Translations under genes and position numbers: made by a program
From: Phoronis australis
Taxonomy: Eukaryota; Phoronida; Phoronidae
Direction: 5' to 3'
Length of the DNA: 64,000 bases
Assembly: GCA_002633005.1 (NCBI GenBank)
Contig: NMRA01000328.1
Span: forward strand, 61,195 to 125,194
Shown here: positions 46,086-58,200 of the stretch, one piece after another
Layout: the number at the start of each line of letters is the position of its first letter
Position numbering within the stretch: the stretch's first letter is position 1
Notes under the pieces: generated by a model
Seen by the model: the letters and a program-made list of their open reading frames with translations, nothing else
What the model was told of the DNA's origin: nothing
Databases searched by the model: none

Positions 46086-46585
46086 AGNAAAAGTAAAACA
46101 GCAAGAGCGTAGGGAAATGTTGAGTTTATTAATTAACCGCGGTAATTAAAATTATACGGATGAAACAAGATTTAAATGTGTGCAGTTTTAGTGTTGGAGG
46201 GGGGGGGCTCAGATCCAATTTCAAGTGTCAAATTTGGAACACGGCGCAATGGTAACGGAACTATGGCTAAGTATAGACTCTCCTGCGATATCCCAGGCGA
46301 CCGGCAGTGGCGTTCGCACTACGACTCCGTTTCCGTCGTCTGCTCCACTGCGCAATGAAGAAAATTACTTCATTTTTAAAGAAAATGGAACCTGAGTGAC
46401 AATGAAAAAACAGAAGCTGCTGGTAAGATGTGAATTTTAATTGAAGCCTTAAGTTAGTGAATCACTCAGAAACTCATAATTCTCTCTTTGTCAAACCTTA
46501 ACTTAAGACGATTTCCAAAGATATCCCGTCATTATTGCCAACACGAAAAACGGATTTGGTCTTTTGGGCAATTGAAGACTATTGA
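46083..46585. mobile_element. Family B, truncated copy without the C insertion (empty site)
   Basis: It starts CATAG next to the N at 46088. In reverse complement it follows element B through 61810-61660 and then 60290-59975, passing uninterrupted over the point where C sits in the other copy. It ends within B near GAAGACTATTGAAC. Confidence 0.82.
46088..46088. other. Assembly gap (single N) at the left edge of element B copy 2
   Basis: Compared with the other B copy, the N replaces a G/C-homopolymer stretch of about 35-40 bases between CATAG and AAAACAG. Confidence 0.75.
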
Positions 46586-49424
46586 ACTAACTTCTCATCT
46601 GAGCAAAGAACAAGTTGAGACTAGTTTTATAGCAGTAAGTGATCTCAGCCAAAAGTTTGCTTCTTGAAGGGAACATGGGTTTACAGCCTCATTAAGTATT
46701 ATACGGTATGTTGCGTGTACTTTCTTATATCTCAGTGAGACCAACTTTGTAAGGGGAAGTCGTCTAATCACCAAACATCATTTTCTTGCTGAACTGTTTA
46801 CTGTTATTGAGCTTATAGTTGTAGTTCCTTTTACCCACATTTCAGCCAAACTTGATACCTCTCTTAAAGCCCCTTCAGTGTTACCCTCAGCATGAGGTGC
46901 TGGTGAAATGTTAGACCTACCACTGATTGCCATCTCAGTACTCTTATTGTTGTTGAAGCCATTTCATTCCATGCATTCTGACCCTTTAAAGTGTGAAATC
47001 ACAGAATGGGTCGTCATCATGTATTAAACCACCGAAGCATACTTGTTTTGAACTACTTTTCACTGATGGCACGCGACTAACCATGCAACCCTCAGGGGCC
47101 CAGACTTCATTGGTTGACGCACATTATAAATGGCTCAGGTAGCCAATTGTGTGTGATCACAATGCGGTTTTGATTATGCATCTTATTACACACCATGGAA
47201 ATTGATAATAGGGACAGATGTTCATTAAGTGATCATTTCATTGTGTGAGGTTTTTTGTCACTAGCATTGTATCACAGATCATGGGCAGTAATGGAATTTA
47301 TACCTGTTTGATGTACACTCATTCAATGTGTTGGGTATGTGTTGTTGGAGATTGATTTCAAATTTAATGGATGCAGAAAGGTGTTTTGTACTTCATCTTT
47401 AGGAATTTAAAATCAACAATTTTTGTCAAATAAAACTAAGGTGTGCAGGGATCATCTTAGAAGAACATGGGTATGAGTAAATTAGTCCACACCTGTGGAC
47501 CAATTTGTAGGACCTATGAGCTTTGCTATTTTTTTGTATATTTTCGCTTCCAATTTTAATGTGCCTGTTGGCTCAAGCTAAGGAATCACAGTGCCAATGA
47601 TGCGGGGTGCGCTCCTAATATTATACCTAGTGTGTGCATTGATGAATGTTGAAGAAATTTACGAAGGCATTTCAGTGTTATCCAAGAGCTTTAAAATAGG
47701 CATAAGGGATTGATCAGAGGGACACTTGGACTCCAGAAATGTAACTGAAATTGCTTTACTAAAATTATTACTTTTCTTGTATTTTTGCTTTTATGTCACT
47801 TATATGGTTGGTTCTTTTCATACTGGGATTGGCTTTGTGACTGGTGCTGCTGACAGTGCTGACATGAAGCCCTTTTGGGCTTCAAAAAGAAAAGAATCTC
47901 CATATTCAAATAGAAAAAATGCTATAAACCCCCCCAGAAAAGTACATGCGTGTACAAAATTAAATCATCTTCACCAGATTTTCCCAATGCCTGTCATTAT
48001 AACCTCACTATGAAACAAAATTCATTTTTGCCCTGTTGCATTCCAGAAGGATGAGTTATCTTATTGTCATTATTTGTTGCTCAGATCAGTTGTTAATTTG
48101 ATAGTCAGGGGCCTGGATTTATTCATATTCTTTGTGCGTACTTACGTGTGGGAAGCAATGTTTTATCACCATTCACTACTGACCCCTTGTGCCAGAACGT
48201 TGGAGATGCCAATTTCTTCACAATTTTTTTATTTCATTTGTTGTTATAAAATTGGTCTCAAACTGTTCCTTAATCTAATTAGAACGATTTATTTGCTTGG
48301 ATAAGATTAACAGGTTCTTATTGTCTGAGATCAGGTTCTACTAGTTGGCTTGCCACGTGGGATCATTTTATGTGCCCAGTCTAGAGTCGAACTATAACAA
48401 AATGTCATTTTTTATCGCTGAAAGCACTTGTCATATGAGTTAGGTACATGTTGTGTTGTTAGTTGTCTTTTTATTTCATTGATGGAACACATTATTCTAG
48501 CTGTCCTTATTTCTAACCCTGGCATTGTTGTGGTTGGTTTGTTCACTTAGTTAAAATAAGTCTGACTTTTTCTATTAAGTTTCAAACGGTAATATGTAAC
48601 ATATATCGGAAAATGTTAATTGCCAAAATTATGCTTTTCATTTTTTCTGTGCTAATTCTGTTGTGAATCCCCACTATTACTCAAACATTGTTTGAAGGTA
48701 GGCATTTTATCATTTTAAAAAATTATAAAGCATTTATTTGGTGCTACTTAGCTTTTATGGCAACAGACTTCTGCAACTTCTCTCAGGAAGAGCCAAACAG
48801 GTTCAATTTGTCGACTTGCAGGTCGCTAATGCGACCTCAGATTGTGTTTGGCGATCGGGTAAAAATCCCAAGTTACCATGAAGTCACCACACCACATTCA
48901 AGCACGCACTTGAAAAACTACATGAAGTAAATCGACATAAGTTGGAACTGTTGGGCTGATATCAGGAGGATCTGATCATGATCGTCTGCCTCAGGATGCA
49001 AGCTTATGCATGGGATATTAGGTTTAAGAGGGGAAATGGAGGGAAAAACGCTACCCAGGCAGTCTCAGTTACGCTGGTGAACATACTAGGTTTTTTTGAG
49101 TTCGCCAACTTTTCAGTTTCGGTGTTCTATCTTTGGCTCTTGCCAGCAAGATTTGGCAATCTTACTTCCCATTTGGCGGCCTGCGAATTTCGCCAGGTCG
49201 CATTTGGTGATTTGGCGTTACTTAGCGTCTAGCCCAGCTATATATGCATAAGAAAGTTTTTAATCATGAGTTTCAAATCGGGTGTTTCGTGAACGGGACA
49301 GACCCATGTGGCCTGCATCTGTTCGATATAATTTAGGAATTGGACTGCCTGCAATATTTTTATGGAAAAGTGAAAAATTTTACTTGTCCGCATCTTGTGG
49401 TCTAAACTGGGGAGATTTTATTGT

Positions 49425-49500
49425 GGTATTATAATGATAATTATTATGATAATGATAATAACAATATCATCACAGTTATTATTACTACTATTAATAACAC
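49425..49500. repeat. AT-rich TAA/TGATAA simple repeat
   Basis: ATAATGATAATTATTATGAT, then GATAATAACAATATC and ATTATTACTACTATTAA. It produces the poly-isoleucine open frame on the minus strand. Confidence 0.85.
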
Positions 49501-51249
49501 TTTCAACTAAGCACCTCACTACAATGTAAATTGATACTGCTGTAAAAACCTTCGTACATAGAAAAGGGGAATTGCTAAAGAAATTGCTTTTGAACCCTGG
49601 GTGCACACGTGAAAACAAGAGATATCAAATGTGGTCACAGGTCACCAACGTCCAATGAATATTGTTGTAGTACAAGTCTTTGTAGTCACACTTCTTTGTG
49701 TCGTTGTGGGCTGGCACCTGTTTCACCTTATGCAGATCATTAATTACCACTTTACAGCCTGACAATCAGAATGTGCCGACATGTACCTATTGTAATTAGT
49801 GCAGGTGTTAAGAGTTACATTAATCCCATGTGCGCCTCTGTTTGCTCCTTCCTTCTCTAAAGGAAGGTGTTGACTTGGTCCCCTCCGAATTAATCCTAGG
49901 TGTTCTTCATGGTGATATGACTTAATGTTCACTAGATACTGCCAAAGAAGAAAAGTTCCTCTTAACAGCTGAATGGATTTTGGACAGAAAGCAGTTCCTC
50001 AGAATGGATGTTCATGGTATAAGGGTCCCACGTCATTACGTGAATACATGCATTTCTGTGAGTGACCCTTGTTTCTCTAGCGGCACTTGGTAAATTTCAA
50101 ATTCCCTGTTACGGTTATGTAGTTGGACCCTAGAAAAATTCCAATTTTGGCCAACTTCAGAACATCGTTTCACAGAATCGGATTCACATGACTTGTCATT
50201 AAAAGTCCTATATAAAGTTAATGGTTGTAATCTGCAGTTGCACTAAAGCCATGCTTTTATTGGTACCTTTAGTATTGTGTAGCAAGGTGTACACATAGAG
50301 GTGTACACAGGGTGTACACATGGAGGTGACATGGGAGACTATTTACACCCTGGTGTGATTCTCAATCATTGGTACATTTAGGGATCAGTTACTAAACAGT
50401 GCTGCAGTTTGAGTGAATACACCCTAAATTAGGATTAGGTATTGACCAAAAAGTCATAATGAAGTCAAGCTTTGCAAAAAATGTTTTGACTAAAGATAGT
50501 AACTTGCAGGGGAACCACCTAGAACCACCCGTGCTGTAATTTTGTTTCTATGTTTTTGTATGTTGTGGTCCTGAATAAACGTTTTTCAGTTACGTGTCTT
50601 TAAACTCTATTAGAAATGTCATTTCCCACATTGTACAGGCTGGGCTTTCCCATCCCGTTCAAGTCAGTGTGTCTGACTGCTGGATAGGATCCAGTGATGG
50701 CCCTTGTGAATGAAAGGTATTTATTACAATGAGGCTATGAGGGCCATACCAAACACCTGATCCCTGACGATATATCGGTTTTTAATAAACCAGTGTCTGT
50801 TTCAGTTCAGCAGAAAGCCATTTCTTATGTTAACTCGCATTGAGCCATCTCTTTTCGGCCATTCGGCATATAAGGGTTACATTGTTGATGGTCTGCATGC
50901 ACAATTGATTTGGAATGTGTCTATGTCAACTCATTCATAAATTCAGTTTGTGAAGGATTGCCCTGTTGGCTTTAGATTTAGATTTGTTTTTATCAAAGGT
51001 CTCACTGGGTCAGATATTTAGCCATGTTAAAAGTACACATGCCAAGCTATTCTTGCTGGTATATTTCACTATGCCATTAATTGCAAACAGAATGAAAATG
51101 GAGATATGCAATATCATTATATTTTATTGCTTGGATAGTGTCTTTTTGTTAGCACACATAATACTTACTATAGTGTTCTTTTCTGCCAGGAATGTCATAG
51201 TTAAATTTCAACAGATGATGTCGTGGCATCCATAGTTTGTTAATTAGAT

Positions 51250-52300
51250 GGAGTAGGAATTTTGACAGTTTAGGTTTGAATTGCGATGAAATCTGAGAAA
51301 TGTCGTCAGTGGCAATGAGAGCAGCGACTATAAAAATTTACAGATGTGTTCCCGATGAGAAGAGTGTGATTAACATTGATTTTCGGACAGGTTCGACCAA
51401 TGTGTAACTCCCTAGTTGTTATTTTTTTGTGTGTCTGTCGCCAAATTACCTTAAATCTTTGTCAGGGAGTTTCGTGAAATTTGGTAGATGTGTTCCTATT
51501 GCGCTGACGACGGATGATAACGAGTTTTGGATCAAGTCAAATGGTGCTGTGTCCCTTAGAGACAATTTTTTTTTTGAATTTGCCTCTGTATCTTTGGAGT
51601 TCATCATTGGATTTTCTTAAATTCAGAAAATAGGCCTCTATAAGGCCTTTTCATTTTCGGACAGATTCAATACATTTTGTACCACCTACTGTATCTCCTT
51701 AATCCTTTGCCGGATCTTTGAAACTGTGGCAAGTCCACGACTTTTCAGTAGATCTGATTACCGCTGTGTCTCCTACTTGCAATTTTAGTTTTTACATTTA
51801 CCGTCTTATTGTCAGAGTTCCATGATAGTTTTTCGTGAAATTTGTCAAAATAATCTTCTGTTATGGAGACAACGGCCTCTTTGTATTTTAGGACAAATGT
51901 GGCGCTACATAGTGGCTATTTTTATTATTTTTTAGTTTGTTTTTTGTTGTGTGTATCTGTATCTGAAAAACTGCGCAGAGGATCATCATGAAATTTGGCA
52001 GATGTGTTCTTGCTGACAAGGGTATGACTGACATTGATTTTTGGGTGGGTCCAACTACTTAAGTGCCCCCTAGTGGCATTTGGTGAAATTTGGCTTGTGT
52101 ATTCCTAATAGCTTGACTACAGATTTAATTATCCAATTGCTGCTCTGCCTTCTAATGGAATGTAATTTTTTGCATTTTTCGAGCTCTATCTTTTTAATTT
52201 TTATCAAATTTGGCACATAGTTTTCTATTAGGGAGGCGAAGACGCCCTCCAATTCAGACAGATTCGATGTTGTCTTCACCATATAGTGGCCCTTGTTATT
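51250..52300 (-). repeat. Array D4: about 140-base units, reverse
   Basis: The same phrases (CATGAAATTTGGCAGATGTG, GTTCCTATTG, AGTTTTTACATTTACC). Motifs include GTGCCCCCTAGTGGCATTTG at 52062 and weaker ones near 51405, 51549, 51766, 51905 and 52275. Confidence 0.7.
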
Positions 52301-52942
52301 AACACCGCTAGAAACACACGGTAATAGCTGTGCAGTCATGGACGCATTTCAGTGCATTGCGTTGCTCATGTATTTCTTGACATCTTTGATGGTTGTGATG
52401 TGCATTTCATATCTGACCGTTGAAGAACTAAGAATACTCATTTTTGAAATTCAGCCTTTGAAAAATGAAATTCGGTATACTCCTTGTATAAATGACTGAT
52501 TTCATTGACTTTTTATTTCAGATGTGACAAATGTTGGTGTTTACTTTTCTGTATGCTGTTACTTCTGAATGGTTCAATAAGTCATATGGCGCCCCCTGTT
52601 GTCACTGACCCATTGTGTGGACCATCCTTATTATAAGCTGTGACCTGGACCTTCTTGTTATGTAGTGCTATTTACAACACCGGATATCCTACTTATAAAA
52701 TACGTCCATTATGCTCTCAAGCATCACAATTTATTATCCAGTTTATAATGTGGCACCTAACAATGTTCTGTCTTGTACATGTTATACTTTGGGCCTATGG
52801 ACATGTGTATATATTTAAAAAAATCACTATTTTTTACAACACCATGTTAAAAGTCACAAAATATTGTCACCACATGGCCTGTTTAATTGCCTTTCTATGA
52901 GATGTAAAATGTACTTTGAGCTGGATTTTAGAAATAGGTTAA

Positions 52943-53806
52943 AGGTGTATTTTGCCCTTGTTTATCTGACTAAAAAAGAAAAATGGAGTTAGGTCTTTTT
53001 TCTCACATAAGCGGTCTCATGTTACTGACCGTGATGAGAGTACTCATACTGCTCACCATGATGAGAGTCTACTCATAATACTACTCACCATGATGAGAGT
53101 CTACTCATACTACTCACCATGATGAGAGTCTACTCATACTACTCATCATGATGAGAGTCTACTCATACTACTCACCATGATGAGAGTCTACTCTAACGTT
53201 ACTGACCATGATGAGAGTTTACTCTAATGTTACTGACCATGATGAGAGTCTACTCATACTACTCACCATGATGAGAGTCTACTCATACTACTCACCATGA
53301 TGAGAGTCTACTCATAATACTACTCACCATGATGAGAGTCTACTCATAATACTACTCACCATGATGAGAGTCTACTCATACTACTCACCATGATGAGAGT
53401 ACTCATAATACTACTCACCATGATGAGAGTCTACTCTAACGTTACTGACCATGATGAGAGTTTACTCTAATGTTACTGACTATGATGAGAGTCTAGTCCT
53501 AATATTACTGACCATGATGAGAGTACTCATAATACTCACCATGATGAGAGTCTACTTATACTGCTCACCATGATGAGAGTCTCTTCATAATATTACTCAC
53601 AATGATGAGAGTCTATATCTGTTAGAGTTCATTGGGCTTGGATAATTCTAAAGTTTACTAACTTGAAAATAGTGCATGTACACATCGCCTGTGATTTGAG
53701 TTGCTAACGGAAATGGAATTCTATCATGGTAAGAAATATTGACACCGATTTTATGAGCCCAAATTCAATTTTCGTGTTTTAGCCAGCTAAACGGTGAAAT
53801 TCAGCT
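52943..53806. mobile_element. Family A element containing a minisatellite
   Basis: TTAA then AGGTGTATTTTGCCC on the left, and the inverse arm CAATTTTCGTGTTTTAGCCA to CAGCT on the right. The right-hand TTAA has become CGAA. The middle has expanded into the 53038-53614 tandem repeat. Confidence 0.75.
53038..53614. repeat. Minisatellite, about 20 copies of a 27-32 base unit
   Basis: The unit core is ACCATGATGAGAGTCTACTC followed by ATACTACTC, with variants ending AATACTACTC or TAACGTTACTG. The variant pair CTAACGTTACTG then CTAATGTTACTG recurs as a block at about 53185 and 53425, showing higher-order duplication. Confidence 0.93.
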
Positions 53807-55131
53807 CGAAGGGTTGGTTAAAATGTTTCAAAACCTCTCGCCCTCACTCCTGATATATGTTTGGTTTAATTTATCTGTTTATATTGCCCTATTTTTGGTA
53901 GAAATTGAGCGCAACTGGCCCCTCTGGCAGCCTTTTTGTTGTCCAAGAATTACACACTGATTCTTAAAATTTGCACTTGAATGAATTAATAATATTCAGT
54001 GAAGTGTTTCTCAATCGTTACCTTCAAAATCAAGATGGTGGACCAAAAAGACAGTCAGGTTAGGAGGCACAGAACAGTTCTCACTGGGTTTTGCCTAGCA
54101 AAACACACATCACTTGATTTGTAACCTTTTCTTCACTCTGTCAAAAACAGGATGCAAAGAATGGCATGTTTTCAATTATTTCACATAAAAAGCCCAGCAG
54201 ATGAGCACAGAAACTTTATTCTTTCTTGTATTTTTGACCATTTCATTCCCACTGACAACCAAGCTAGACTAAGAAAAATAAGGGCAAAAAAATGCAAAAT
54301 CGGCACTTTTCACCCGAAAAACACCACTTCCCTGCCGATGCACGACTAAAACCAAACTTAGAGTCTGAAAGCAAATTTCCTACCGATTCAGAAAATGTGG
54401 TCCAAAAGTACTGTCAACCAACTAGTTTTTTTGCAATTCTTGCTTGTTTGAGGGCTACCTAAAATCACAGCCAATTTCTCGGTCGCTACCCAACAATGCA
54501 CAATTGCAGCTGGGGGCCGCCATCTTGAAGAAGAGTGCAGCTACAGCCAAGAAAGTGGCCTTTTTTTATTCACAGCATGTTCACAAATACAAACAAACCA
54601 CATTCACTGAGCCTACGTGCAATGCCCACCTACAAAATGCCCCCAAACTTGGCCTACCCCAAAATTTCTATATTTTGGGACTGCAAATTGGCCGCGGCCG
54701 CAGCCTAACTATTCAGTGCCACCTTATGTATTTCAGGTTTAGGTCAATGTCATTTTACTCGAAGTATTCAGTGACATGGTGCATTGATATCTTTTTTCTA
54801 AAAATACTCTTCTAAGTTTATTCAGTGTTACAGGAGGAGTGACCACCTGGGAAAAACTACTGTTTAAAACATTTTATGTGCAACTAAATTTCATTTTGAA
54901 ATCTCAAGGGTACAATTATGTATGATTATGGATATGTTTCACAAATTATTATTGTAACAGTTCCTCTTGTTGTTGTTATGCAAGCACTTGAACCTTTTTG
55001 GCGTTTGTTTCTTTTCTCTTCATATCAATGATAGAGACACTAGTGAGTTTAAGGGCCCTGCATAATATGGGTACCATTGGGTGCGTGACCACTTCAGTTG
55101 AATACTAGGGTCTCTAGTCTGGCCACTGACC

Positions 55132-55218
55132 ATGAGGTTTATTATATTTCTGCTCGTTTGGTCACTCACCTGCTGGCCCATTGTGTGCTGTGTGAGGGAA
55201 CAGGACAGGTCCAGACAG
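55132..55218 (+). CDS. Candidate signal-peptide exon
   Basis: Twenty-nine codons. There is one basic residue, then about 18 hydrophobic residues, then REQDRSRQ and a consensus CAG/GTACGT donor. An in-frame stop upstream supports this ATG as the start. Confidence 0.42.
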
Positions 55219-58200
55219 GTACGTAACGCAATGATTATAACCTGTATACAGTTTGGGAATTTTAAAATTATTAGTTTCTATGTGTCTGAAAATGTTATTT
55301 GCTTGTTAACTGGTTGTTTGGCTGGGTCATACTGATCACATGACTGATCTGCAGTTCATCTCTTGCCTCTCATAAGTTTGTTTGCATCATTGTCCAAATT
55401 AGCAGGGAAATGTCTCCTTCATACAAGTCTTTATCACCTAAATTGGGGTGACCATTCGTTTTTAATTGGCCAATACAACATTTATTCCAGTATGTGTTCA
55501 TCAAGTGAACTTTTGCTTTAAGATTTGTCTGTCTATTGTTGCACTTGGATGTCAAGCCTATTAGAATTGTTGAAAGTTTCAGATTACATGTTAGTGCTGT
55601 GAAATAAAATTTTATGTAGAGGGAATAGTGTTGAAATAAGTATACAAATGTTTACTACCATAGGGCATACCTGCTATATATTTTTTACTGGGATCTCACT
55701 CTTTTTACCATGATAGTAACAATAATAAACATTTACCTGCAGCCTTATCTTCACATATAATAATAGTCATACTGATAACTGAGCACCTGGGCTCATGAAT
55801 GTACCCTCAATGGTTATACCTGCTTATTAGGGTCCCTGACTGCAGCCTCGGTATTTACTCATCAGGTTGCCATTACCTCAGAGTTTCAAGGCATATGTTT
55901 ACTGTCAAGTAAATTACAAGCATTTTTGCTCTTGGTGTGAACATTATGCAAGTTTTGCTTCCTTGAACATTTCAGTCAGATCCTGATTGACTTCGCCTAC
56001 CAGGGTACACACAATTGCACTTTAGTCCCGGAAGGGGTTTCTTGTCTATATATTTTGACAGAGGCTTGAGCTAGAATATTGGGTTAGCCACCCACGTAGA
56101 ATGTAGGCTCAAAAAAGGGGCCCATTTGGAGGGAGCTTCTAAGAAAAAGCCACTCTTTTGTGGAATTCTGTTCAGTAATTTCTTAACCTTTTGTAGGCGC
56201 TAATTCCATAAACCTAATCCTTTTAAGGGATTCTTCAACAGTGGGCTTGAGCCCATTCAGACGTACCACATTGTCAAAGATGAGCTGCATTTCTGCCATC
56301 ACAGTTTGTAGTTCTTTGTAAAAACAAAATGTTTTCTAGGAATTCATTTTCCGGAAGTGAACCTGTTGTTAGGTGCAAATTGTAATGTGGTATTTTGTTG
56401 GACCTTTGGTAAGTAAGCTGGTTGAGGTAACACACTTGAGCAGCCGAGGTGCCATACTTCTTGTATCGGTAGTACCCCAGGTTCAGTTCTGTGATAGTTG
56501 CACATAAAACATTTACCCTGTGACAACAATGACATCGCATTTTAATCTGTCGCAATTGTTGAGTCATGATGATTCGCATAAAAAATTTCTTTATTGGATA
56601 TTAGATAGCAATCACATGCCGTGGATCAGAAGGCAGTTAGGAGAAGAAATTTCACATGTCAAATTTTGGCTAGGCTTTTCATTGTTCAACCCCAAATCAG
56701 ATGGCAAATGTGTTTTTTTACCATCTGAAGACTACATTCAATGACTTGATTGAGGTTAGGTTCTGCCCGCTCATGGCAATCGTACATCATTGGCAAGATT
56801 ACGTGCATTTTGCGCATCGATGAAGATAGGACAACTTTGTGAACACCCAGTTTAAAGAAGTAGTATCAAGGTTGAAGATTACTAAATTATGATTTGAGAA
56901 GTCATTCACATGATAGGCAAACCTCCTCTGACCAACGCGATAGAAAAACGTTCTATAGACTACCAAGTATATTCGCACCACACGACACTGGCACCACATG
57001 ACACTGCTTAATTTCATGGTAAACCACAGTTAACTTGAAAGCTTGCGGAGTAATAGCTATATTTAAAAAGCCTTAAGTGTCCGATGTACCTTCTGGCCAG
57101 ACATCCTAACTGCCTTCGTATGAAAGTTGTATTTCTGAGCAGCTTTCAGTTTAGCTTTGCGCGATTGTCGCAAGATTACCAATGCTTTGTCTGTGCATTG
57201 TGTATTTGCCAGGCTTTCTTCTCTTAACATGCAATTTATTAGGATTATTAGTAAAAAACAATCTCACTTGTTAAATCATCATAAAGGAATGTGGTAAGAG
57301 TGTTTTTATGAAACAGCCTCTGCAGAAGTGACCTTGCTCATTGTCGAAACTCTCAATGACCTTCAATGCATGTCACCTGTCCATCACTCTCAATAATTTG
57401 GTTTCACCTGCTCCATTGCATTGTTCAAGTTCTTCCTGTCTTGTTTATTGCCTTCATCATACCTGACTGTCTTGGTAGGGTCATATCTGTCTGTGACCTC
57501 TGAACTGTCATCACAGTTGTCTTCTCATCCACCTCTTAGTGGTAGTGCATCACATTATTTAGTAACTGTTGTGATTTCAGCTTGAAAGCGTTAATCAGCT
57601 GATCAAAAAAATCATTGAAGCAAAACTCAAGGTAGCAAATTATGTACACTTGGGGGAATTAGAAGCACCACAACAATTACCACAGTAATAATAGTGAAAT
57701 GTGACTCCCAAAAATTTCATCTTTGCGCATGAGGATTCCACATTCCTGCCTACAACTTCTGCCTTGCCACTGTTTCTAATCATCTTCTGTCACTTTGCAC
57801 TGTGTCAAAAGTTAGTCTAAATGGAACTTTTCTGTTTAAAAGAGACCTGAACTGCATGTTTCAGCATTTTAGTATGAAATTTTTAAAGTATAAAGGCTGG
57901 TTTCTGACATTCAAATCGTCTTAAATAGTGCACAGTATTTTTCTTGTTTGCTTTGAAAAATAAAAATTAATTAGTTGTTAAAGACGGACTGTGAGTGCTA
58001 TTTTTAGTGACATCACTGAGGCTGCATAGCACAAAGGGATCATTGGCCGTGCCAGTGCCTATTCCAGTCAACAGATCAATCTGTGCTTACTCACAACCTA
58101 TTTGTTTTAATTTCTTCTCTGTGACGTTGGTGCATCCTGGGGACTAGCCAGTCAGCTAGCCATTTGACACTATCGTCAAAATACAGCTAGGCACCACTGT

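Larger units (their letters stand above)
42745..55131. other. 12 kb without a supported gene
   Basis: It contains family A fragments, the RT relic, family B copy 2, array D4 and the minisatellite-bearing A element. Short open frames (47726, 48688, 50966, 54152, 54444) show no domains and no convincing splice partners. 54030-54530 has an inverted pair AAGATGGTGGACC/GGGGGCCGCCATCTT that may mark another old element. Confidence 0.55.

Noticed and set aside
47726-48013. Membrane-protein exon
   Set aside because: One hydrophobic stretch only, low-complexity remainder, no splice partners found.
48775-48930. Possible exon after TTCTCTCAG
   Set aside because: The frame is open but contains repeated GGCGATTTGGCG-like text shared with 49105-49215, suggesting a diverged repeat. 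No matching donor or partner exon.
50966-51235. Small multi-pass membrane protein
   Set aside because: The hydrophobicity comes from T-rich intergenic DNA. No start context or homology recognised, and it borders repeat array D4.
53038-53614. CRISPR-like array
   Set aside because: Units are contiguous tandem copies without unique spacers, inside a eukaryotic transposon.
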